The notes beneath the pieces were generated by a model, which saw only the letters and a program-made list of their open reading frames with translations, searched no databases and was not told the origin of the DNA. A DNA stretch of 6,661 nucleotides from Pseudomonadota bacterium (lineage in GTDB: Bacteria; Myxococcota; Myxococcia; Myxococcales; Anaeromyxobacteraceae): contig JAEYOU010000019.1 of the NCBI GenBank assembly GCA_023411405.1, positions 1 to 6,661 on the forward strand. The letters are read 5' to 3'. Positions 1-6,661 of this stretch are shown one piece after another. A program made the translations under genes and the position numbers. Position 1 is the stretch's first letter; each line of letters opens with the position of its first letter.

Positions 1-158
1 GCGTCCACGACCAGCGGGCGCTGCGTCACGTCGATCCCCGCGGCGACCGCGCGGGCCAGCGCGTCCAGCTCGCCGGCGCGGAGCGTGCGCCCGGCGATCA
101 CCGCGGGCGCGTCGGGGGCGGTCCGGACCCGCTCCGTCCACCGCTCCGGGAAGAGCGG
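1..158 (-). other. Probable adenylation domain A2, N-terminal fragment
   Basis: About 50 residues at the left edge look like the very start of an A domain: LFPERWTERVRTAPDAPAV resembles the usual HELFEAQVARTPDAVAV opening, and LRAGELDALARAV fits A1 (consensus LTYxEL) loosely. The fragment stops before A2 and A3, so neither specificity nor completeness can be judged. It follows C2 after a short linker rich in Ala and Pro (APPSAAAP), which lacks the LLxxWNxT helix seen before A1 (LLAAYNAT). The start is therefore divergent compared with the A domain of the preceding module. An A domain is the expected neighbour of a C domain, which supports the call, but confidence rests on weak similarity. Confidence 0.68.
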
Positions 159-3100
159 CGCGGCGGCGGACGGCGGGGCGAGCCGCTTCCGCGGCGGCGC
201 GGCGCCGACGAGCGCGCGCAGGCCCTCCTGATAGAGGTCGAACCAGGCGGCGATCGTCTCGGGCCGGTACAGGTCGTCGGCGTAGGCGAGCTTCATGACG
301 ACGCCCATCGGCGTGTCGCTCGAGTACACGAGCGCGAAGTCGAACTCCGTCATGTGCCAGTTGTAGGCCGTGATCCCGACGGCGTCGGGCGGGAGCTGGG
401 CCGGCGGGTACACCTCGGAGGTGTAGAGCACGTTGAGCCCGCCGGTCCGGAAGATGTCGCACCGATCGCGGGTCGCCTCGATGATCCGGGTGAGCGGCAT
501 CTCCTCGTGGGACCGGCACCGCGCGAGCTGCTCGCGCCAGACCGCGAACGCCTCGTCGACGCCGAGCCCGTCCGACCAGCGCAGGCGCAGCGGGAGCGTG
601 TTGAGGAACATGCCGACCGCGCCCTGGCTCCCGGGCAGCTCGCCGGGCCGGATCGACGTGCAGTACCCGAGCGTCATGTCGCGCGAGCCCGTGAGCCGGT
701 GCGACAGGAGCGCGAGCCCGCCGACGAGCAGGTCGCTGAGCGTGCACCCCACCGTGCGGGCGTGTTCCCGGAGCTGCGCGAGCAGGGCCGGCTCGAGCGG
801 GAACTCCGTGATGACGGTGCGGAACGAGCGCTCCGCGCGGCGCGGGAGATCGGGGGGCAGCGCGACCGCCGTCGCGCCGGTGAGCTCCTCGCGCCAGTAG
901 GCCAGCGCCTCCGGAGCCCGCGCGGCCTGGAGCTGGTGCGCGACGAAGTCGCGGTAGCGCATCGGGTACGGCTCGACGGGCGGGACCGCCGCGCCGTCCT
1001 TCTTCGCCGCCAGGAGGCGCTGGTACTCGTGCATGATCTGCGAGAACAGGAGCGCGTTGCTCCAGCCGTCGAGCACGAAGTGCTGGAAGAACTCGAGCAG
1101 GTGGTACGTGTCGGGCGCGATCCGCGACACCAGGATCTGGAAGTTGGGCCAGCGCGCGGTGTCGAGCACCACCGGGTCCACGCCCCGGAAGAACGTGTCC
1201 GGCTCCATGCCGTCCACCACCTGGATCCGGTACCGCGGCACCTTCAGGACCACGAGCGCCGGCCGGCCCTGCGCGTCCTCACGGAGGACGCTCCGCATGA
1301 TCTCGCACCGCTGGATCACGCGGTTGAGCGCCTCCTCGAGGCACTCGACGTCGAGCGCCAGCTTCATCGTGGCGACGCCCCACACGTGGTACATCGACGT
1401 GCCCGGATACGCCTTCGCGTGCAGGTGCATCGCGAGCTGCATCGCCGACGCAGGGTACGCGTCCTCGACGTCCTCCTGGAGCTGCGCGAGCAGGTGATCG
1501 TCGGGCGCGAGCAAAGGGAAGTCGCCGCGCGTCCTCCGCGGCGCCGCGCCGGCGCACGCGTCGATCACGGCGGCGAGGTGGTGCCCGAGCTGCGCCGCGA
1601 GCCACGCCGCGAGGCCGCCGACGCTCGCCGCGACGCTCCACTGCAGCTCGCCGCCGGCGATCCACGCGCCGACCTCGACGACGTGGCTGCGCGCGTTCTC
1701 GGGGGCGCGGTCCGGGGCGCCGAGGACGCACGGCTGGACGCCCTCCGCGATCGAGACGCGGTCGAGGTTGCCGAGGTAGTTGAGCAGGACCTGGGGGTGC
1801 CGGCTCGGCGCGGGCTGCGCGAGATCCCACGCGAGGTGCTCCGCGGCGCGCGGCGCGAGGATCCGCTGCACGTCCTTGACGCGCACGACCGCCTCGACGG
1901 GATCGGCGGGGACCTCGATCGGGAGCGGATAGAACGAGGTGAACCAGCCCACCGTCCGCGAGAGGTCGAGCCCCTCCGCCGCGAGATCCCGCCCGTGGTG
2001 CTCGAGCTCGAGGGCCAGGCGCTCGACCCCCGTGCGCTCGCGCAGCGCGAGGAGCAGGGCCGCGGTGAGGAGGTCGAGCGGCTGCGTCGCCAGCGCGCCG
2101 TGCACGCCGGTGAGGAAGGAGCGGGTGCGTTCGGCGGGGAGGGCGCCGGTCGCGCGCTCGGCCTCGCCCTCGCGGCCGGGGTGCGCGCCGGGGAACGGCT
2201 CCGGCCAGGAGCCGGCGTGATACTCCCGCCAGGGCGGCAGGTCGAGCGGGGTGAAGCCGGGCGCGCGCTCCTCGACCGTGCGCGCCCAGGCGGAGTACGC
2301 GCTGCCCACCGGCGGCAGCGGCGCCTCCGGGCGCTCCAGGAGCGCCGAGAACTCCTCGAGGAGCGTCCGCCAGCTCACGCCGTCGACGAGGAGGTGGTGG
2401 ACGATCCAGACGAGCCGGTCGCCGGCCGGGCTGCGCAGCAGCCCCAGCGCCAGGAGCGGCCGCTCCCCCGCGACGCGGATCGACTGGCGCAGCCGGAGCG
2501 CCAGCGCGTGCCAGGCCGCGTCCGCCTCCGCGGCCGTGACCTGGAGCTCCTCGAAGGGGACTGCCGGATCGGCGAGCACCTCGAACGCCTTCGCCTTCGA
2601 GGACCAGGTCCAGCGGAGCACCTCGTGCCGGCGGACGAGCTGCTCGACGGCGCCGCGGACGCGTTCGGTCGCGACGCCGGGAGGCAGGAGGAGCTCCATC
2701 GAGAGGTGCCAGTAGTCGGGGTTCTCGAGCGCGAGCCGCCCGAGGAACCACCGCTGCGCGGGCCCCGCGGCGAGCGTCGCGGCGGACTCCGCCTCCGCGG
2801 CCGCCGGGCGCGCGAGCTCGACGAACCGCGCCAGCTCGCGGACCGTCGGGTGGCGCACGAGGTCCGCGGGGCGGATGGACACGCCCACGGCCGCCAGCGT
2901 CGAGGCCACCTGCAGGCTCATGATGGAGTCGCCGCCGAGCCGGAAGAAGTTGTCGGTGGGGCCGATCTTCTCGAGCCCGAGCACCTTGCACCACGCCGCC
3001 GCGATGGCGCGCTCGGTCGCGCCGGCCAGCGCGCCGCCGGCGCTCGCGGTCGACGCGCTCCGCGCGAGGAGCGCGGGGAGGCGCTTGCGGTCGAGCTTGC

Positions 3101-6100
3101 CGCTCGTGTTCACCGGCATGGTCTCGAGCCGCTGGAACCGCGACGGGATCATGTACTCGGGGAGCCTCCCGCGGAGGAACGCGGTCAGGGCGTCGGCGTC
3201 GAGCTGCGGGTCGTTCGACGTGTAGAAGGCGAGCAGGCGGCTGTGACCGCCCTCCTTCAGGACGATGGCGGCGGCGTCGCGGACGCCCGGCGCCTGGGCG
3301 AGGTGGGTCTCGACCTCGCCCAGCTCGATGCGGTACCCGCGCACCTTCACCTGGCCGTCCTTGCGGCCGAGGATCTCGAGGTTGCCGTCACCCCGGAACC
3401 GGCCGATGTCGCCGGTGCAGTAGATGACCTCGCCCGAGCCGGGCTCGAGCGGATCGGGGATGAACGCGCGCGCGGTCTTCTCGGGGTCGTTGAAGTACCC
3501 CGCGGCGACGCCCTCGCCGGTGATGTACAGCATCCCGACCTGGTCGACGACGCACGGGGCGAGGCCGGGGGTGAGCGCGTAGTAGCCCTGGTTCGGGAGC
3601 GGCCGGCCGTACGGGATGGAGGGCCAGGCGGGATCGATCTCCTCGATCGGGTGGAAGATGGACCAGATGGTGCCCTCGGTGGCGCCGCCGAGGCTCCAGA
3701 CCCGCGCCTCGGGGAAGATCCGCTTGAGCTCGACGGGGAGCGAGACGGGGATGAACTCGCCGGAGAGCATCACCGCGCGGAGCCGCTCGGAGCGAGGCGG
3801 ATCGGCGCGCAGGAGCAGCGCGCGCACGAGCTGGCTCATGCCCGTGGGGACGCTGTCCCAGATCGTGGTGCCGGTCTCCTCCATCCACTGGAAGAGGCGG
3901 TCGGAGTCCTGGATGTCCGCCTCGGTCGCGACCACGAGCCGGGCGCCGGACGCGAGGGCCCCGAACATGTCCCACACCGAGAGGTCGAAGCTGTAGGAGC
4001 TGAACCCGAGCACCGCGTCGGCGGGGCCGACTCCGAGCAGCTCGTTGATGCCGTGGATCGTGTTCACGGCGCCGCGGTGCGTGGCCATGACGCCCTTCGG
4101 CTTCCCCGTGCTTCCGGACGTGAAGATGACGTACGCGAGGTCGCGCGGGCGCGCCGGGCACGGAGGCCGGACGTCGGGGTGCGCGCCCCAGGTCCGTCGA
4201 TCGACGCCGCCGAGCCCCGCGGCCTCCCCGTCCATGAGGAAGAGGTTCGGCACGGGCTCGAGCCGGGCGCGGAGCTCGGGGCGGCCCTCCAGCGCCTCCC
4301 GGCAGGTCACGGCGAAGGCGATCGTCGCGTCCTCGATGATCCCGCCGATCCGGTCGGGCGGGTACGTCGGATCGATCGGCACGTACGTCCCGCCGGCCTT
4401 GAGGACGGCCAGGAAGGCCGTCACGGCGTCGCGGCGGCGCGGCATGATGACGGCGATCCGCGTGCCGGCCCCGGCGCCCGCGGCCTGGAGCGCGGCGGCC
4501 AGGCGGTTCGCGTCGGCGTCCAGCGCGCGATACGTCGAGGTGCCGCCGCGGTCCACGACCGCGACCGCGTCCGGGGTGCGCGCGACCTGCGCCTCGACGA
4601 GCGCGTTCAGGGTCCAGTCGAGGTCGTACGCACGGTGGGTGGCGTTGTACGCCGCGAGCAGCGGCACCTGGTCCGGAGGGCGGAGATCGAGGCGCGCGGC
4701 CGCCGTCCGGGGCGCGCGGGCGAGCCGCTCCAGCATGGTGGCGTACGTGTCGAGCCAGCGCTTCGCCGTCGCGGGCAGGATGACGTCGGGCGCGTACTCG
4801 AACAGGACGCGCAGCGTGCGGCCCCGCTTCACCAGCACGGCGGTGAGGTCGTAGTTGGTCATGTCGTAGCCGTCGACCAGCTCGAGCCCCTCGTGCTCCG
4901 ACGCCTCGGTGGGGTAGTTCTCGAAGGCGTACAGATAGTTGAACAGGTCCCGGCTCCTGCGCTCCGGCTCGGACTCCTGGGCGAGCCGGACGACCTCCTT
5001 GAGCGGGAACGCGTCGAAGGGGCGGCTCGCGTTCAGGAACTCCTGGGCGCTCCTCGAGAGATCCTCGAGCGTCGCCGTCTCGGGATCGTACCGGAGCCGC
5101 ACCGGCAGGGTGTTCAGGAAGCAGCCCAGGAGCTTCATGCTGTCGGCGAGGTCCGGGAACCGGCCGGCGGTCACGACGCCCGTGACCACGTCCTCCTCGC
5201 CTCCGAGGGCGCCGAGGAAGTACGCCCAGGTCCCGAGGCAGACCGCGTTGAAGGTGACGCCCCACGCCTGCGCGAGCGCCTCGATGGCGGAGACGATCTC
5301 CTGCGGGAGGAGCAGGGCCACCTTCTCGCCGACCAGCGTCCGCTCCTCCGGGCGCACCCGGTCGAGCGGGAGTGAGACGAGCGGCGGCGCCGCCAGCTCC
5401 CGCGCCCAGAACGCGCGGGCGTCGGCGTCGGCGACCACGCCCCCGAGGCGGGCCACGTGGTCGCGCATGCTGCTCGCGAGCGGCCCCGCGTCGGGCGCGC
5501 GGCCCTGCTCGAGGGCGCGGTAGTGGCCGATGAGCTCCGCCATCAGGGCGGCCTGGCTCCAGCCGTCGAGGATGACGTGGTGGAACGAGAAGGCGAGGTA
5601 GCTCGCGTCCGCGGCGCGGAAGAGGCGCAGCCGGAACAGCGGCCACTCGGCGGGGTGGAACCGCCCCGCGCGCCGGTCGTCCTCGAGGTGCCGGCGGACG
5701 GCGGCGGGCGTCCCGTCGCCGGCGTCGCGCAGGAGCTCCTCCTCGACGCGCACCGGGCGCGCCGGGAGGACGATCTGGAGCGCGCGGCGGCCGCCCACGA
5801 TCCGGTAGACGGTCCGGAGCCCCTCGTGCCGCGCCACGACGAGCGCCAGCGCGCGCTCGAGCCGAGCGCGGTCGAGGGCGCCCGGGCAGCGGTAGAGGGT
5901 CTGCTCGTGGTACATCGCGGAGTCCGGGTGCTCGAGGCAGTGGAACACCATCGCCTCGTGCATCGGCGTCATCGGGTACGCGTCGAGCGCTTCGGGGGGC
6001 AGCTCCGCCGCCTCCGCCGCGCCGAGCTCGACGGCGTCGAAGCGGAGCGGCGAGGGACCGGGCAGCGCGTCGAGCTCGGCCGCGAGCTCGGCAGCGGCGT

Positions 6101-6661
6101 CGCGGAGCGCCCGCTCCAGCGACCCCGCGCCCCAGCGGGCGAGGAGGCCGGGGTGCAGCCCGAGCTCGAAGTGCAGGGCGCCGCCCTCGAGGAACGCCTG
6201 GACGACGAGCGCGTACGGGGGCGGGTCCTCGCCCGCGAAGAGCGGCACGGGGCTGGGGACCGGCGCCAGGGCGGCGGGCGCGCCGCCGCGGTCGAGCTGG
6301 CCGAGGAAGTTGAGGTTGATCCACGCCGCGGGCGCGGCCGCGAACGCCTCCTGCGCCGCCGCGTCGTTGGCGAGGTACCGCAGCATGCCCCAGGTGCGTC
6401 CGTCTTCGCCCCAGCGCCGCTGGAGGCGCCACGCACGCACGAGGAGGTCCGCGGCGCCCGCGTCCTTCACCGGGAGGTGCAGCGGGTACAGGGTCGTGAG
6501 CCAGCCGACGGTCCGCGAGAGGTCCGCCTCGCCGGTGCGTCCGTGCCCCTCGACGTCGACGAGGAGCTCGTCGTGCCCCAGCGCCCGCAGCGCGCGGCCG
6601 AGGAGCGCGAGCGCCAGGTCCTGCGGGCGCGCCTTGCCGAGGCGCGCGAGGAGCCCGGCCG
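1..6661 (-). CDS. Multimodular non-ribosomal peptide synthetase, internal fragment (E-C-A-PCP-E-C-A), partial at both ends
   Basis: Cytoplasmic assembly-line enzyme that selects amino acids, holds them as thioesters on phosphopantetheine arms, epimerizes them and joins them into a peptide. I translated the minus strand in the frame whose codons start at 6659, 6656 and so on. It is open for 2219 codons, with no in-frame TTA, CTA or TCA on the plus strand. Landmarks in order are: EGHGR (residue 37), RTVGW (49), NFLGQ (117), HHVILDG (360), TSGSTGKPKG (847), GGATE (991), NTSGKLDR (1184), LGGDS (1241), HHLLVDG (1421), RTVGW (1568), NYLGN (1627) and QHFVLDG (1859). Start and stop codons both lie outside the window, so true length, promoter and ribosome binding site are unknown. 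No methyltransferase, cyclization, ketosynthase or thioesterase domain is visible. The NRPS identity is certain; the product is unknown. Confidence 0.97.
205..1463 (-). other. NRPS condensation domain C2 (divergent C2/C3 motifs)
   Basis: Expected to join the E2-processed D-residue to the amino acid of the third module. It opens with YPASAMQLAM (Tyr1735). The RHExLRT motif is changed to RCEIMRS (1786-1792), with Cys at the usual His. The catalytic HHxxxDG motif reads QHFVLDGWS (from 1859): the first histidine is Gln, while the second (His1860, the catalytic position), Asp1864 and Gly1865 are kept. GYCTSIRP then leads to MFLNTLPLRLRW (Asn2020), a good match to C5. The later FNYLYAFENYP-type stretch is replaced by LNVLYTSEVYP. 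Length is about 420 residues. By position after an E domain it should be DCL, but it differs clearly from C1. It is not a heterocyclization domain, because the DxxxxDxxS signature is absent. Confidence 0.9.
1515..2774 (-). other. NRPS epimerization domain E2 (complete, atypical E6)
   Basis: Epimerizes the residue introduced by A1 while it is bound to the preceding PCP. E1 motif is PAQRWF (1300-1305). The catalytic E2 motif is HHLLVDGVSWR (from 1421), with the active histidine at 1422. E3 lies around DLLTAALLLAL. E4 is EHHGR with the catalytic-position Glu at 1553. E5 is RTVGWFTSFYP (from 1568) and E7 is NYLGNLD (1627-1633). The SWR after DG is diagnostic of E rather than C domains. One departure stands out: where E6 (consensus PxxGxGYG) is expected, between E5 and E7, the protein reads LAPRAAEHLAWDLAQ, without the glycine-tyrosine core. 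The histidine and glutamate are both kept, so activity is likely but not assured. Length is about 420 residues, normal. Confidence 0.93.
2823..3020 (-). other. Peptidyl carrier protein (PCP, thiolation domain)
   Basis: Carries the aminoacyl or peptidyl thioester of the complete module on a 4'-phosphopantetheine arm. The segment spans about residues 1214-1279. It contains the family signature FFRLGGDS with the attachment serine at residue 1245, after the usual helix leading into NFF. The DNFFRLGGDSI form, with Asp just before the serine, is the one typical of carriers that work with epimerization domains, in agreement with the E domain that follows. The linker after A10 is Ala/Ser/Gly-rich. 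Length is normal and no key residue is missing. Confidence 0.95.
3075..4649 (-). other. NRPS adenylation domain A1, cysteine-like specificity code
   Basis: Selects an amino acid, activates it with ATP to the aminoacyl-AMP and loads the adjacent PCP. Core motifs in order: A2 LKAGGTYVPID, A3 TSGSTGKPKG (847-856), A4 FDLSVWDMF (Asp892), A5 in the form GGATEGTIW (991-999), A6 LYITGEGVAAGYF (near 1045), A7 YCTGD (Asp1084), A8 GRKDGQVKVRGYRIELGE, A9 LPEYMIP and A10 NTSGKLDR with Lys1188. Aligned by eye to GrsA, the pocket residues are D892, L893, W896, D935, M964, S966, L990, I998, W999 and K1188. That resembles published cysteine codes of the DLYNLSLIWK type at seven of ten positions, but has Trp and Asp at the third and fourth. 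No methyltransferase is inserted between A8 and A9. Domain identity is firm; cysteine is a tentative call, and serine, threonine or another small residue remains possible. Confidence 0.93.
4695..5984 (-). other. NRPS condensation domain C1 (probable DCL type)
   Basis: Forms the peptide bond between the D-configured donor from the upstream E1 module and the amino acid loaded by A1. The first motif starts at Tyr228 (YPMTPMHEAM). C2 is RHEGLRT (277-283), and the catalytic C3 motif is HHVILDGWS (360-368) with the key second histidine at 361. GVVTAGR lies before NTLPVRLR (starting at 516), and FNYLYAFENYP lies near residue 574. Length is about 430 residues, normal for the family. The YPMTPM opening and the position straight after an E domain both point to the DCL subtype (D donor, L acceptor). 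All core motifs are intact, so it should be active. The subtype is inferred from context and motif style, not from a tree. Confidence 0.93.
6060..6661 (-). other. NRPS epimerization domain E1, C-terminal part
   Basis: End of a domain that converts the carrier-bound L-aminoacyl or peptidyl residue of the upstream module to a D/L mixture. Only about the last 200 residues are in the window. The E4 motif EGHGR begins at Glu37, whose glutamate is the family's conserved catalytic acid. E5 is RTVGWLTTLYP (residues 49-59). A WGMLRYL stretch follows in the place of E6, and E7 is NFLGQLD (117-123). The catalytic HHxxxDG half of the domain lies upstream of the window and cannot be checked. All visible motifs match a normal E domain. 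It is followed directly by C1 in the same polypeptide, so no docking domain or protein break separates the two modules. This marks the residue delivered to C1 as D-configured. Confidence 0.93.

Noticed and set aside
1735..1865. Tandem or inverted repeats, CRISPR arrays or insertion sequences anywhere in the window
   Set aside because: Similar strings such as the two RTVGW and DGWS regions come from homologous domains; no short direct repeat array, transposase or terminal inverted repeat was seen.
1279..2994. Minus-strand open frame of about 571 codons
   Set aside because: It is in the same non-coding register as the 3388-6432 shadow, with low-complexity Arg/Ala/Pro/Gly content. The real E2 and C2 motifs are read in the neighbouring frame.
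354..5375. A plus-strand open frame of about 1670 codons, opposite the NRPS
   Set aside because: Its codons are the exact reverse complements of the NRPS codons. It stays open because the sense gene avoids TTA and CTA leucine codons and rarely uses TCA, as expected at very high G+C. Its translation is Arg/Glu/Ala/Leu-rich with no recognisable domain.
3388..6432. Minus-strand open frame of about 1014 codons in another register
   Set aside because: It overlaps C1 and A1 out of frame, and its translation is a run of Arg, Pro, Ala and Gly without domain motifs. The NRPS motifs all lie in the other minus frame, so this is a high-GC shadow.
5969..6436. Minus-strand open frame of about 155 codons rich in Ser, Arg and Pro
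   Set aside because: It lies in the third minus register over the E1-C1 junction and has no domain signal; the NRPS frame runs through it without interruption.
1..6661. Possible frameshift or gene break inside the NRPS
   Set aside because: Every TCA, TTA or CTA triplet I found on the plus strand lies outside the coding register, and domain motifs appear in one register from 6551 to 432, so no break is needed.

Overview
The whole window is one slice through the middle of a very large non-ribosomal peptide synthetase (NRPS) gene read on the minus strand. One minus-strand frame, with codon first bases at plus-strand positions equal to 2 modulo 3, stays open from 6659 down to 3. That gives 2219 complete codons with no stop and no frameshift, and the gene runs off both ends of the window. 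Residue numbers below count from that first complete codon (residue 1 at 6659-6657). No intergenic DNA, RNA gene, promoter, terminator, mobile element or repeat array was seen.

In protein order (right to left on the map) the domains are: the C-terminal part of an epimerization domain (E1), a complete condensation domain (C1), a complete adenylation domain (A1), a peptidyl carrier protein (PCP), a complete epimerization domain (E2), a second complete condensation domain (C2), and the first about 50 residues of a probable second adenylation domain (A2). This is the end of one module, one full C-A-PCP-E module and the start of a third. Two successive modules end in E domains, so the predicted peptide contains two adjacent D-configured residues, each passed to a C domain that by position should accept a D-aminoacyl donor and an L-aminoacyl acceptor.

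The A1 specificity residues, aligned by eye to gramicidin synthetase GrsA, read D-L-W-D-M-S-L-I-W-K. With the GGATE form of the A5 motif this places A1 near cysteine-activating (and related) A domains, but with Asp where Asn is usual. The C-terminal third of the protein departs more from consensus: E2 lacks the usual E6 motif, C2 has RCEIMRS and QHFVLDG in place of RHExLRT and HHxxxDG, and the C2-A2 linker is short and Ala/Pro-rich.

The base composition is very G+C rich, with almost every third codon position G or C. Together with a giant NRPS this suits a high-GC secondary-metabolite producer such as a myxobacterium, an actinomycete or an uncultured high-GC soil lineage. The window has no taxonomic marker, so the host is not resolved. 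The final product cannot be named from this fragment.
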